Below, piece by piece: positions 1 to 8,853 of a stretch of DNA of 64,000 bases (its first letter is position 1; each line of letters starts with the position of its first letter). The stretch is from Nitrobium sp046350935. GTDB lineage: Bacteria > Nitrospirota > Thermodesulfovibrionia > Thermodesulfovibrionales > Dissulfurispiraceae. The DNA is taken from assembly GCA_046350935.1 (NCBI GenBank), contig JAXLZK010000003.1, forward strand, positions 1 through 64,000, given 5' to 3'. The notes beneath the pieces were generated by a model that was not told the origin of the DNA, ran no database searches, and saw nothing but the letters and a program-made list of their open reading frames with translations. The position numbers were made by a program, and so were the translations under genes.

Positions 1-1062
1 GACCCGATTTGCAATATGGAAGTTCGGGAAGAAGGTGCGGTTACCACCGAATGCGACGGAGAGGTGTTCTACTTCTGTTCCGAGGGCTGCAGAGCCAAGT
101 TCCTCGCAGAGCTGGAATGCAAAAAGCGGAAAACGGAGTATGATCTGATCATTATCGGCGGCGGACCTGCGGGTCTTACTGCTGCCGTCTATGCCGCGAC
201 CCTCAAAGTGAATGCCTTCCTGGTAGCAAAAGACCTCGGCGGACAGGCCATCGACAGCACAAAAATAGAAAACTACATGGGATTCGATTTCATTACAGGA
301 CCGGAGCTTACGGAGAAGTTCCGGTATCAGTTGATCCATTCTCACTATTTGGACCATTTGATAAGCGAAGTGGAAAAAATCGAGCCTGTCGAAGGCGGAT
401 TTCATATCACGACATCAGAGCTGAATAAATATTTCACCAGGGTGTTGATCGTGACAACGGGCATGACGAGGCGGAGGCTGCATGTACCGGGCGAGGAAGA
501 GTTCCAGCGGAGGGGTGTTTTTTACGGGAATGTGCAGGACATCTCTTTTGTCCAGGGAGAGGACGTAGCGATTATCGGAGGGGGGAATTCGGCGCTGCAG
601 ATCGTCGAGAATCTGCATGCAGTGGCCCGTACCCTCCACCTTATTTCCGACACAGCTCTCTCTGCGGATGCAGCGATAGTAGAGCGTATCAGTCGGTCTG
701 AGAACTTGCATACCTATGAGGGATTCAAGATCGTCGAGTTCGGCGGTGATAATTCAGCACTCTCTTTTATAAAAATTAGGAGGATGGCGGAGGGAGGAAC
801 GGTCTGTCTTCCCGTTAAAGGCGTATTTATCGCAATAGGCCTCCAGCCGAATTCAGCTGCTTTTTCCTCTCTTGTCAGGCTCAATGACCGCGGAGAGATC
901 CTTATCAATCCCGACTGCTCCACCAGTTTCCCGGGTATCTTCGCCGCCGGCGATGTAACAGACGCCTTCGGCAAGAGGATCGTCATCGCTTCAGGGGAAG
1001 GGGCGAAGGCAGCCCTTGCTGCACGACAGTATTTGCTTAATCTCAAGAACAAGAGGGGATAA
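1..1062 (+). CDS. YHS-domain / thioredoxin-reductase-like flavoprotein (5' partial)
   Basis: The reading frame is open from base 1, so the start lies upstream of the window. The first visible residues (DPICNMEV, then YFCSEGC) form a YHS/TRASH metal-binding domain of about 40 residues. A pyridine-nucleotide-disulphide oxidoreductase fold follows, with FAD motif GGGPAG, NAD(P)-site motif IIGGGNSA and the C-terminal FAD motif FAAGDV. It resembles thioredoxin reductase, but the place where the family has its redox CxxC reads GNVQDIS, so the disulphide pair is absent. It probably transfers electrons from NAD(P)H to something other than thioredoxin; the substrate is unknown. It heads the copper island, and the same YHS domain recurs twice in the downstream ATPase. 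Confidence 0.85.
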   Translation, partial: DPICNMEVREEGAVTTECDGEVFYFCSEGCRAKFLAELECKKRKTEYDLIIIGGGPAGLTAAVYAATLKVNAFLVAKDLGGQAIDSTKIENYMGFDFITGPELTEKFRYQLIHSHYLDHLISEVEKIEPVEGGFHITTSELNKYFTRVLIVTTGMTRRRLHVPGEEEFQRRGVFYGNVQDISFVQGEDVAIIGGGNSALQIVENLHAVARTLHLISDTALSADAAIVERISRSENLHTYEGFKIVEFGGDNSALSFIKIRRMAEGGTVCLPVKGVFIAIGLQPNSAAFSSLVRLNDRGEILINPDCSTSFPGIFAAGDVTDAFGKRIVIASGEGAKAALAARQYLLNLKNKRG

Positions 1063-1123
1063 CCGGTATGCCGAGCCCGGGAGTAGATTTGTTGCGTTAT
1101 GAATCCGGCTCAAGGAGGAAACC

Positions 1124-1615
1124 ATGAAAGTAAGATTGCTCAAAAGTTCTGTTGTTGCGTTGGTTATCGTGTCAGCCTCTCTTGTGTCCGCTGCTATGCA
1201 TAACGAGGGAGAGGGTAGACGTGGAAGACCCTGGGAAGGGTGGATGGGGAGCGGCGAATGGGGCATGGGATCAAAGTATCAGCGGATGTACGACCCCGCG
1301 CATGTCGAAACGATCCATGGGACGATCACCGCAATTGAGCGTATCGTCCCCATGGAGGGGATGTCCGGGGGGATTCACCTCCTGGTGAAGACTGATGGGG
1401 AGACGCTTCCTGTCCATCTGGGGCCTATTTGGTACATTGAGAGACTGGATGTCAAACTGGCGAAAGGAGATAAAGTGGAGGTGCGGGGTTCGAGGGTGAC
1501 TATGGCGGGAAAACCGACGATCGTGGCTTCCGAGGTCAAAAGAGGTGATACGGTACTGATGCTGAGGGATGAAAACGGAGTTCCCGTCTGGTCGGGCTGG
1601 AGGAGCTCAAAATAA
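1124..1615 (+). CDS. Small secreted OB-fold-like protein, paralogue 1
   Basis: A 163-residue protein starting after a good ribosome site (AAGGAGG). It has an N-terminal signal peptide of about 23 residues, a Gly/Trp/Met-rich linker, then a compact beta-type domain of about 100 residues. The domain begins ETIHGTIT and carries GPIWYIE, KGDKVEV and GVPVW, a pattern like small OB-fold periplasmic proteins. It is clearly related to the protein at 9007-9486, which has GPRWYW, VGETVTI and CLPLW in the same order. Function is unknown. Its place between a YHS flavoprotein and a multicopper oxidase suggests a periplasmic role in metal handling, which is inference. Confidence 0.75.
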   Translation: MKVRLLKSSVVALVIVSASLVSAAMHNEGEGRRGRPWEGWMGSGEWGMGSKYQRMYDPAHVETIHGTITAIERIVPMEGMSGGIHLLVKTDGETLPVHLGPIWYIERLDVKLAKGDKVEVRGSRVTMAGKPTIVASEVKRGDTVLMLRDENGVPVWSGWRSSK

Positions 1616-1761
1616 CCGCTCGAAGCCCTGCCGCGAGCCGGGGTGGGGCTTTGGGACACATTGCCCGGTTAGAGGAAATAGACCTCCTGCAGCGCATGCC
1701 GGATTATAAGGATTATATGAAGCAGGTGCCCCGATTCATACCGCGTCTCCGGAGGTGAACC

Positions 1762-1769
1762 ATGCACGG
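1762..1769 (+). CDS. Possible start of a gene lost in the assembly gap
   Basis: An ATG at 1762 follows a strong ribosome site (GGAGGTG at 1751-1757). Only two complete codons are readable before the 100-N gap. The multicopper oxidase has its own ribosome site and start after the gap, so this is probably the beginning of a separate short gene, or of one missing from the assembly. Nothing can be said about its product. Confidence 0.3.
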
Positions 1770-1869
1770 NNNNNNNNNNNNNNNNNNNNNNNNNNNNNNN
1801 NNNNNNNNNNNNNNNNNNNNNNNNNNNNNNNNNNNNNNNNNNNNNNNNNNNNNNNNNNNNNNNNNNNNN
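1770..1869. other. Assembly gap (100 N)
   Basis: Exactly 100 undetermined bases, probably a scaffolding placeholder of unknown true length. It separates an apparent gene start at 1762 from the multicopper oxidase start at 1884. Confidence 0.99.
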
Positions 1870-1883
1870 GGGAAGGAGCAATA

Positions 1884-3134
1884 GTGAAACGCCGGGACTT
1901 CCTGAAAAAAACCGCATTGACCGTAGGCGCCCTGGCGGCCTCGGCAAAAAATGTCTTTGCTCAGGAAGATCACAAAGAGCATGCAACGCCAGGGATGGCT
2001 CACACGTCAACCGATGGGGAAATGCACCATGACATGAAAATGCATGAGCCCGTTGGATGGGCTGATCCGAATATCAGGCCCTCTCCGCCTCCCTCTTTGA
2101 TGGGAAAACAGATGGGGCGAATTCTTACCCCGGATGTGCAGCCGCTCGGCTATGAGAGGGAGGGTAAGGTAAAAGTTTTTTGTTTAATTGTCCAGCCTGT
2201 TGAACGCTCTATCCACGACGGAATACCCCCAAAGGATTCTCTCTGGTATACATTCCATGAGTCAAAAGGGATGGCCCCCAACATGTTTCCTGCCATGTTC
2301 CTGCCGAAGAAGATAAAAGGATGGGGCTTTAACGGGTCCATTCCCGGCCCCACAATAGAAGTCGTTGAAGGAGACCGTGTCAGATTAGTGGTGAAGAACG
2401 AGCTTCCCGAACCGACCTCCATACACTGGCACGGCATCGAACTGCCGAATACTATGGACGGCGTGGGGGGGCTGACTCAGCGGCCGATTATGCCGGGTGA
2501 AACCTTTCATTACGAATTTACGCTGTATCAGACAGGGACCTTCATGTACCACTCCGCTTTCAACGAAATGAAACAGGTGGGAATGGGGGTAGGGGGGGCC
2601 TTTGTCATTCATCCGAAGCAAGAGAAGCAAAAAATAGACAGGGATTTTGTGATCGTAATGAATGAGTGGAAGCTCCTCCCGGGTAACAGCAACCCCGATG
2701 TGACTTCGACCAGCCCCGATTGGTTTACCTTTAATGGGAAAGCCGCGCCGAGCACGGGAATACTCGATGCTGCGCAAGGGGACAGGGTGAGAATAAGGCT
2801 TATAAACTTCAGTAACCAAAATGATCATCCCATACATATCCATGGCCATACCTGGTGGGTTGTGGGGACCGAAGCCGGTCCTATACCGAAAAGTGCTCAG
2901 TGGCCGGGGAATACCGTTGACGTCCCTGCCGGCGCGGCGCGTGATGTGGAATTTGTTGCATGGAATCCCGGTTACTGGCAGCTTCACTGTCATAAGCTCC
3001 ATCACATCATGAACGCGGAAGTCGATATGCCGATGGGAGTAATGCCCATGGGCGGGCTGGTCACGATCCTGAACGTGATTCCGAAAGACAGAAATGCAAA
3101 GTGGCGTCATCAGGGAGGGAGTGTCCGGCAATGA
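1884..3134 (+). CDS. Tat-exported multicopper oxidase
   Basis: A 416-residue protein. I start it at GTG 1884 because GGAAGGAG lies just upstream and the N-terminus KRRDFLKK is a twin-arginine signal. Cupredoxin copper motifs are visible: HWHG near residue 185, HPIHIHGH near 320 and LHCHKLHH near 370, with a Met-rich tail. It would oxidise a substrate such as Cu(I) in the periplasm with O2 as acceptor. The second motif reads YHSAFNEM, so the second His of the usual HxH is Ala; this may weaken the trinuclear site or mark a subfamily. The linker at residues 35-60 is rich in His and Met. The stop overlaps the TolC-like gene start (ATGA), so the two are translationally coupled. Confidence 0.9.
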   Translation: MKRRDFLKKTALTVGALAASAKNVFAQEDHKEHATPGMAHTSTDGEMHHDMKMHEPVGWADPNIRPSPPPSLMGKQMGRILTPDVQPLGYEREGKVKVFCLIVQPVERSIHDGIPPKDSLWYTFHESKGMAPNMFPAMFLPKKIKGWGFNGSIPGPTIEVVEGDRVRLVVKNELPEPTSIHWHGIELPNTMDGVGGLTQRPIMPGETFHYEFTLYQTGTFMYHSAFNEMKQVGMGVGGAFVIHPKQEKQKIDRDFVIVMNEWKLLPGNSNPDVTSTSPDWFTFNGKAAPSTGILDAAQGDRVRIRLINFSNQNDHPIHIHGHTWWVVGTEAGPIPKSAQWPGNTVDVPAGAARDVEFVAWNPGYWQLHCHKLHHIMNAEVDMPMGVMPMGGLVTILNVIPKDRNAKWRHQGGSVRQ

Positions 3135-4483
3135 TGAGAAAGATATACGCATACTCTCTCTTCATTTTTATCTTCTTTGTGGCAGGCTGTGCGAGTGTCC
3201 AGACCCAACAGGAGTGGGAGAGGGTTGCATTTTTTGCCGGAGAACGAACCGGCAAAGAGGTTCGGTGGGAGCGGTCCGAAGACGACATGAAGAAGACACG
3301 GGAGGACGCGAATCGCCTTCTTTCCGACGGCCTCACCATGGATAATGCGGTAAAGATAGCCCTTTTGAATAACCGGGAACTGCAGGCAGCCTTCGAAGAG
3401 ATCGGGATAGCGAGGGCTGATCTTGTACAGGCCGGTTTGTTTACCAATCCAAGGCTGAGCGCAGTATTTCGCTTTCCTCTTGGAGGCGGAGGCGCTTCTG
3501 TTGAAGCAGAGGGATTGGTGAATATGGCGGACTTCTGGAGAGCGCCTCTTCGGAAAAAAGTCGCAGCAGCGAAACTCGAAGAGGTGATGTTCAGAGTTTC
3601 GGATGAGATCCTGAAAACGCAGGCAGAGGCGAAAGATGCCTATATCGAGTACATCGCCGTATCCCGGATGCGGGAGGAAACCGAAAAGATCAGGGATCAG
3701 ACGAAAGAGTTGAAAGACCATCTCCTCTATCGTCGGGAGTTCGGCTTGTCGAGGGACCTTGATACCTATTTGACGGAGGCCGAAGTCCTCGATGCCGACG
3801 TAGAGCTTGCGAGGATCGAAAAGGAGTTGCACCTTGCGCGTACCCGTTTGAACCGCATCCTCGGACTGACCCCTGAGCAGGATAACTACGAGATCGACGG
3901 TTCTTTTTCCGGGGAGTTCAGAGAGCTTCCGGATACGGAGACTTTGATAGCCCATGCTCTTTCGAACAGGCCTGATGTTCAAGTAGCGAAATTGAGGATC
4001 GAGGAGTCAAAGCGCATTCTGTCATCGGAGAGGAAAAGTATCTTCGGAGACTTCGGAATCGGTGCGGCTTATGCCCGTGAAGCCGGCGGGACGGACTTCC
4101 TTGGTCCGGGATTTGATATCCGTATCCCTCTCTTTGATCAAAATCAGGCGCAGATCGCCAAGGCTGAATTCAGGCTGCGGCTTGCGGAGAAAGAGCTGGC
4201 AGCGAAAACCGGACGTGTACGGGAAGAAGTTTCATCCGTTCTCGAAAGTCTGTCCCTTGCACGAAGGCAAGTGAGCATGATCCGTGATCAACTGCTGCCG
4301 GTGCGCAGACGCGCGGTTGAGTATGCGGAAAGTTATTTCAATTCCATGCAGCTGAATATGCTTTACCTGCTCGACTCCCGCCGGAAGGTATCGGATGCCC
4401 AAAAGAGGCTTCTCGAAGCATTGAAAGACTGTTTCCGTAAAGAGGTGGAGCTCGAAAGGGCTCTTGGAGGAGCTATGCCATGA
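3131..4483 (+). CDS. TolC/CusC-type outer-membrane efflux lipoprotein
   Basis: A 450-residue protein. The start at 3131 overlaps the oxidase stop and gives a lipoprotein signal ending FFVAGC. The body has the duplicated OEP pattern: long alpha-helical coiled segments and repeated motifs (NNRELQAAFEEIG, RPDVQVAKLRIEE) that build the trans-periplasmic tunnel. It would let a pump discharge metal or another toxic solute across the outer membrane. No RND pump or membrane-fusion protein lies beside it, so it may work with a pump encoded elsewhere. Confidence 0.9.
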   Translation: MMRKIYAYSLFIFIFFVAGCASVQTQQEWERVAFFAGERTGKEVRWERSEDDMKKTREDANRLLSDGLTMDNAVKIALLNNRELQAAFEEIGIARADLVQAGLFTNPRLSAVFRFPLGGGGASVEAEGLVNMADFWRAPLRKKVAAAKLEEVMFRVSDEILKTQAEAKDAYIEYIAVSRMREETEKIRDQTKELKDHLLYRREFGLSRDLDTYLTEAEVLDADVELARIEKELHLARTRLNRILGLTPEQDNYEIDGSFSGEFRELPDTETLIAHALSNRPDVQVAKLRIEESKRILSSERKSIFGDFGIGAAYAREAGGTDFLGPGFDIRIPLFDQNQAQIAKAEFRLRLAEKELAAKTGRVREEVSSVLESLSLARRQVSMIRDQLLPVRRRAVEYAESYFNSMQLNMLYLLDSRRKVSDAQKRLLEALKDCFRKEVELERALGGAMP

Positions 4484-4567
4484 GGATGATTGTTGCCGGG
4501 CTTATAAATCGTATCTGTTTCCGGAAACCGCTCTTAGCGGAATTTTGAAAGACTTAAGGAGGAGAAT

Positions 4568-5011
4568 ATGAAAAGAATCGTGACGGCTCTGGTAATCGTG
4601 CTTGTTTTTAGTGTTTCAGCGCAGGCGCAAATGGGCAGCGAACAAAAGGAAGAGAGGTGCCAGCAGGGCATGATGGCGGAGGAAGGAAATATTCCCATGA
4701 TGCAGATGTGCATGCCCATGATGCACCGGATGATGGGTCAGGGCATGATGATGAAGGATATGATGGGCATGATGATGGACATGATGAAGATGCAGAAGAA
4801 GATGATGAAAGGGGTGAGCCCATCCGAGAGAAAAACGATGATGATGGACATGGACAAGATGATGGACAGCATGGAAAAGATGATGTCGGATATGCGCGGG
4901 ATGATGATGAAGGGGATGATGGGGTCTGCACCTGCGGAGCCCGGGAAAGAGGAACGGCAAGAGGCGCCGGCAAAGGAAGAGGCTCCTAAGGGCGATCTGC
5001 ATAAACATTAA
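4568..5011 (+). CDS. Met-rich periplasmic protein
   Basis: A 147-residue protein with a strong ribosome site (AAGGAGG) and a signal peptide ending AQAQ. After the signal it is extremely rich in Met (many MM and MxxM clusters) with Lys and Asp, and ends in a Pro/Glu/Lys-rich tail with KHKH-like residues. Methionine clusters are typical Cu(I) ligands in periplasmic copper proteins. It probably buffers or delivers copper to the neighbouring oxidase or efflux proteins. No family is recognised. Confidence 0.8.
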   Translation: MKRIVTALVIVLVFSVSAQAQMGSEQKEERCQQGMMAEEGNIPMMQMCMPMMHRMMGQGMMMKDMMGMMMDMMKMQKKMMKGVSPSERKTMMMDMDKMMDSMEKMMSDMRGMMMKGMMGSAPAEPGKEERQEAPAKEEAPKGDLHKH

Positions 5012-5026
5012 TCAGGGGAGAATACA

Positions 5027-5224
5027 ATGAAAATTCAGCAGATCAAGGCGATCGCCAGGGAGAAAGAGATTAAGGCCGGTTCCATGAAGAAGCCGGAACT
5101 TATACGGGCCATCCAGAGGGTGGAGGGCAATTTCGATTGCTATGGCTCTGCAGCGTCCGGGCTCTGTGATCAGCCCGATTGCCGGTGGCGCGAGGATTGT
5201 CTGGAAATTTCTGCGCCGAGATAG
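5027..5224 (+). CDS. Small SAP-domain protein
   Basis: A 65-residue protein beginning 15 bp after the Met-rich gene, with ribosome site AGGGGAG. Residues 1-32 (QIKAIAREK, KKPELIRAIQ) match the SAP / Rho-N-like helix-extension-helix seen in nucleic-acid-binding proteins. The C-terminal half has four Cys (FDCYG, GLCDQPDCRW, EDCL) that could bind a metal or form a redox centre. It is cytoplasmic, with no signal peptide. A role as a small regulator of the copper genes is possible but unproven. Confidence 0.7.
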   Translation: MKIQQIKAIAREKEIKAGSMKKPELIRAIQRVEGNFDCYGSAASGLCDQPDCRWREDCLEISAPR

Positions 5225-5293
5225 CAGTGTAACGTAGTCTGATTTTTGCTGCGTAGTTGATTTGGGGAGCGCAAGGCAGAAGAGGAGGGTGTC

Positions 5294-7597
5294 ATGAGGG
5301 TTGCAGACCCTGTTTGCAAGATGACCCTAGAGGAGCGGGACGCTGTTGCCGCCTCGGTTTTCAAAGGCACTGCGTATTATTTCTGCTCGAAATCGTGCAA
5401 GGAAAAATTTGATCGCGCTCCCGGGGCCTTTGTCGCGGAAAAGGGAGAGATGCCCGGTGCAAAGGAAACGATCGCCCTGACTGCAAAGGCCGTGGGAGAA
5501 ATGGCGAAAGACCCCGTCTGCGGCATGGTTGTTCCCAAAGACCGCTCCCTGAAGAGAGAGGTTGCAGGAAGGACGTATTATTTCTGCAGCGAGAATTGCG
5601 TCAGGACGTTTGAGGCGCCTGAAACGGAATTAAAAGCGATGAAGAGGCGTGTCACCATTGCCCTGACCGGAGTCCTGGTGCTGGCGATTCTCAGGGCGGC
5701 GGTGTTTCTCGGACTTGCGGCGGGAGCGACGATCCTCACCTGGGTCCCCATCCCCTGGCTTCCCTGGTTCACCTGGGGAGTCTGGCTGTTTATCATTACC
5801 ACGCCGATCATGATCTTCGGGGGCAAGGGGTTCTTCGTGGGAGCATGGCATGCCATCAGGAACCGTACGGCGAACATGGACCTCCTGATCGCCCTCGGTA
5901 CCTCCACTGCCTATCTTTACAGCGCCTTTGTCGTCTTCTTCCCAGGGGTATTGCCCGTGGAGGAGAAGAACGTCTATTTCGAAGTATCCGCGATTATCAT
6001 CGCCTTTGTGCTCCTCGGCAAGTATATGGAGGAGATCATCAAAAAGCGCAGTTCCGCGGCGATACGCAAGCTCCTCGACCTCAAACCCCAGACGGCGAGA
6101 GTCATACGGGAAGGGGAGGAGGTCGAGATACCCGCGGAAATGGTGATGGTGGGCGAGGTGGTTGTCGTGAGGCCGGGAGAGAAGATACCCACCGACGGTA
6201 CGGTGGTGGAAGGGCATTCCTCCGTTGATGAGAAGATGATAACCGGTGAGAGTGTCCCTGTCGAGAAAAAGGCGGGGGATGAAGCAATCGGCGGCACCAT
6301 GAACAAGGTCGGCACCTTCAGGTTCAGGGCGTCGAGAGTGGGTGCCGATACCACTTTAAGCCAGATAATAAAAATGGTGGAAGAGGCGCAGGCGTCATCC
6401 TCCCACATTCAGAGGCTTGCCGATACCGTAGCGTCTTATTTTGTTCCGGTGGTGATCGGTGTCGCATTCCTTTCCGCCATAGCATGGGTCCTTCTGGGCA
6501 ATACGACGCTGGCGCTCCTGTCCTTTGTCGCGGTCCTTATCATCGCCTGTCCATGCGCCCTGGGGATCGCGACGCCCGCCGCATTGATGGTGGGAGTCGG
6601 CAAGGGCGCCGAGCTGGGCATACTGATACGTGGGGCGGAGTATCTTGAGAGGGCGGAGAAGTTGAATGCCGTGGTCTTCGACAAGACAGGCACCCTTACG
6701 AAAGGAGAACCGGAAGTTACTCAGATTGTTCCGGAAGCGGGAGTTCGTCCTGAAGAGGTCATACAACTTGCGGCGATAGCGGAGAAAGGGTCGGAGCATC
6801 CCCTGGGGGAGGCCATTATAAGGCGGGCTGCCATGATGGAATTGAATATCCCCGACGCAGAGACGTTCGAGGCAATTCCCGGTCATGGAGTCAGGGTCGA
6901 GGTTCAGGGAAAAGAGGTCGTTATCGGCAACAGAAAGCTCATGAGGGACAGGGGGATCGACATAAGCGGAAAAGAGGCGGAAATTTCCTCTCTCGAAGAA
7001 AGAGGCAATACGGTAATGATTGTTGCCCGGGAGGGAAAAGGTGTCGGACTGATCGCTGTTGCCGATATGCTGAAGGAGCATGCCGCGGAGGTTATCGAGG
7101 GGTTGAAAAGAGAAAGAGTGGAAGTTGTCATGCTCACCGGGGATAACGAGCGCACGGCAAAAGCCATCGGTTCCACAGTGGGGATCGAAAGAGTGATCGC
7201 GAATGTCCTTCCGGGGGATAAGGCAAAAGTTATCAAAGAGCTTCAGGCGGAGGGCAAGATCGTGGCGATGGTGGGGGATGGAATAAACGACTCCCCCGCT
7301 CTCGCCCAGGCTGATATCGGAATCGCCATCGGCAGCGGTTCCGATGTGGCAAAGGAGACGGGCGGCATTATCCTGGTGAGGGATGACCTCAGGGATGTTA
7401 TCAAAGGGATCAAGCTCAGCAGGGTGACGATGCGCAAGATCAAACAGAATCTCTTCTGGGCCTTCATCTACAATTCAGTGGGGATTCCCATTGCCGCCTT
7501 CGGGCTCCTCAATCCTATCATTGCTGCGGCAGCCATGGCATTAAGCTCCCTTTCCGTCGTCACCAACTCGGCGCTCCTCAAGGGGGTGCGGATATGA
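5294..7597 (+). CDS. copA: Copper-translocating P1B-type ATPase with two N-terminal YHS domains
   Basis: A 767-residue ATPase. Residues 1-45 and about 70-115 are two YHS domains (DPVCKM...YYFCSKSC and DPVCGM...YYFCSENC) in place of the usual CxxC heavy-metal-associated domains. Transmembrane helices, the actuator motif TGES, the transport motif CPC (residues 419-421), the phosphorylation motif DKTGT (463-467), the HP motif SEHPLGEA and GDGIND near 663 follow in order. It exports copper (or silver) from the cytoplasm using ATP. It probably forms a unit with the small membrane protein whose start overlaps its stop. Confidence 0.93.
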   Translation: MRVADPVCKMTLEERDAVAASVFKGTAYYFCSKSCKEKFDRAPGAFVAEKGEMPGAKETIALTAKAVGEMAKDPVCGMVVPKDRSLKREVAGRTYYFCSENCVRTFEAPETELKAMKRRVTIALTGVLVLAILRAAVFLGLAAGATILTWVPIPWLPWFTWGVWLFIITTPIMIFGGKGFFVGAWHAIRNRTANMDLLIALGTSTAYLYSAFVVFFPGVLPVEEKNVYFEVSAIIIAFVLLGKYMEEIIKKRSSAAIRKLLDLKPQTARVIREGEEVEIPAEMVMVGEVVVVRPGEKIPTDGTVVEGHSSVDEKMITGESVPVEKKAGDEAIGGTMNKVGTFRFRASRVGADTTLSQIIKMVEEAQASSSHIQRLADTVASYFVPVVIGVAFLSAIAWVLLGNTTLALLSFVAVLIIACPCALGIATPAALMVGVGKGAELGILIRGAEYLERAEKLNAVVFDKTGTLTKGEPEVTQIVPEAGVRPEEVIQLAAIAEKGSEHPLGEAIIRRAAMMELNIPDAETFEAIPGHGVRVEVQGKEVVIGNRKLMRDRGIDISGKEAEISSLEERGNTVMIVAREGKGVGLIAVADMLKEHAAEVIEGLKRERVEVVMLTGDNERTAKAIGSTVGIERVIANVLPGDKAKVIKELQAEGKIVAMVGDGINDSPALAQADIGIAIGSGSDVAKETGGIILVRDDLRDVIKGIKLSRVTMRKIKQNLFWAFIYNSVGIPIAAFGLLNPIIAAAAMALSSLSVVTNSALLKGVRI

Positions 7598-7806
7598 GAG
7601 CGAAAGACTTTCTTTTTTTGGCGCCTCTCGTCCCTCTGCTTGCAGTAGTCGCTCTCGCAGTATTCGGAGTGGCGTTCAATGAATGGATCTACCTCCTCCT
7701 GGCAGTCGTGTGTCTGGTGACCGCGGGTATCATATTATTTGTTTATAAAGAGGCGGAAAAAGAGCTGGATTCTGCCCGGAGGGACATGAAAACCAGAAAA
7801 AATTGA
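7594..7806 (+). CDS. Small two-helix membrane protein
   Basis: A 70-residue protein whose ATG overlaps the ATPase stop codon (ATGA), so it is translationally coupled to it. Residues 5-27 and 30-50 are hydrophobic helices, followed by a charged cytoplasmic tail rich in Lys, Arg and Glu. No family is recognised. The coupling suggests an accessory subunit or assembly factor of the copper ATPase. Confidence 0.7.
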   Translation: MRAKDFLFLAPLVPLLAVVALAVFGVAFNEWIYLLLAVVCLVTAGIILFVYKEAEKELDSARRDMKTRKN

Positions 7807-7836
7807 GACGATACCGGGAAACTAATGGATCGGAAA

Positions 7837-7860
7837 AAGGGCGGAGCAACCCCCGCCCTT
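7837..7860. terminator. Bidirectional terminator
   Basis: An 8-bp stem (AAGGGCGG with CCGCCCTT) and 8-nt loop lie between two convergent genes. A run of A at 7834-7838 becomes a U tract for - strand transcription. It would end both the copper ATPase operon and the SLH gene. Confidence 0.8.
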
Positions 7861-7876
7861 GTCTTTCCGCACTCTT

Positions 7877-8788
7877 TTAATGCATCTGCAGGAACGCCCT
7901 GGACATGAAAGCCGACATGTCCGCCCGTGTCATAGTCCCGTCGGGGAGGTAACTCCCGCTCATCACCGTGATGCCGTCGTCCTTCACCTTCTGAACATAG
8001 GAAAAGTAAGAGTTATCGGAAGGTACGTCGCTGAAGTAGGGAGTCATGGTGTAGGAGAAGGTATCGCCGTACTTCGAACGCATCGTGAGAGCGGCTGCCT
8101 GGCTCCGGGTTACCGGATCGTCGACGCCGAACGTACCGCTCACGTTGGTGATGCCGTCGTCTTTCAGCTTCTGCACATATTTGAAATAACCGTTGGTGGA
8201 GGGCACGTCGGTAAAGTAGGGCATCTGCGTATAGCTGAAATTCTCCCCATACTTTTCCCTTATGAGAAAGGCGGCCATCTGCCCGCGGGTCACCTCATCA
8301 TCCGGGCAGAAGCTGCCGTTCCCGCACCCCATGGTCATGCCGTTATTATACATCGCCTCGATGTAGTCGGACGCCCAATAACCCGGCTGCACGTCGGAGA
8401 AGGTCATCATGGCACCCGTAAGGGCATGGGCTCCCACGACCATGTCGGAATCCATGGTGACGGTGCATATCGTGTCGGTGTTTTTACATGCCCCCGACCA
8501 CCCGGAAAACGCAGCGCCGGAGCCGTCAGCAGCGGTAAGGGTTACCGCTGTTCCCACCGGGAAGGTCCCGGAACACGCACTCCCGCAATCAATTCCGGCG
8601 GGAGAGCTGGTAATGATGACTCCGCTACCCATCATCCCCATTCCCATCCGCGTGACGGTCAGCGTCGCGGACCCCGGATAGGTCGCTGCCCCCGCCGTGA
8701 GGTACTGCAGAAAAAACGCGCAGAAAAAAACGGTTACCGTTATACTACTCGCCAGGTATCGTTTCATATGCTCCTCCTTGTTGTACAA
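7877..8788 (-). CDS. Secreted protein with three SLH domains
   Basis: A 303-residue protein with ribosome site AAGGAGGAG and a signal peptide of about 30 residues. Residues about 35-125 resemble the bacterial beta-repeat (SSPAGIDCGSACSG, then FSGWSGAC, with paired Cys). Three S-layer-homology repeats follow, each with F(S/T)DV near the start and TR..A/M near the end. SLH domains normally anchor proteins to cell-wall polymers or outer-membrane partners. No enzymatic domain is present, so it is probably structural or adhesive. Confidence 0.85.
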   Translation of the reverse strand: MYNKEEHMKRYLASSITVTVFFCAFFLQYLTAGAATYPGSATLTVTRMGMGMMGSGVIITSSPAGIDCGSACSGTFPVGTAVTLTAADGSGAAFSGWSGACKNTDTICTVTMDSDMVVGAHALTGAMMTFSDVQPGYWASDYIEAMYNNGMTMGCGNGSFCPDDEVTRGQMAAFLIREKYGENFSYTQMPYFTDVPSTNGYFKYVQKLKDDGITNVSGTFGVDDPVTRSQAAALTMRSKYGDTFSYTMTPYFSDVPSDNSYFSYVQKVKDDGITVMSGSYLPDGTMTRADMSAFMSRAFLQMH

Positions 8789-8853
8789 ACAATTGTGTAT
8801 ACATGGCTTTTGCCCGCATGGTGCCCTGTGGTACGCTTAAAAAGCCTATCACG

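Noticed and set aside
4517..4541. GTTTCCGGAAAC palindrome and small CCGCT/AGCGG hairpin after the TolC-like gene
   Set aside because: Stem of only 5 bp with a short T run; too weak to call a terminator, and the next gene is probably cotranscribed.
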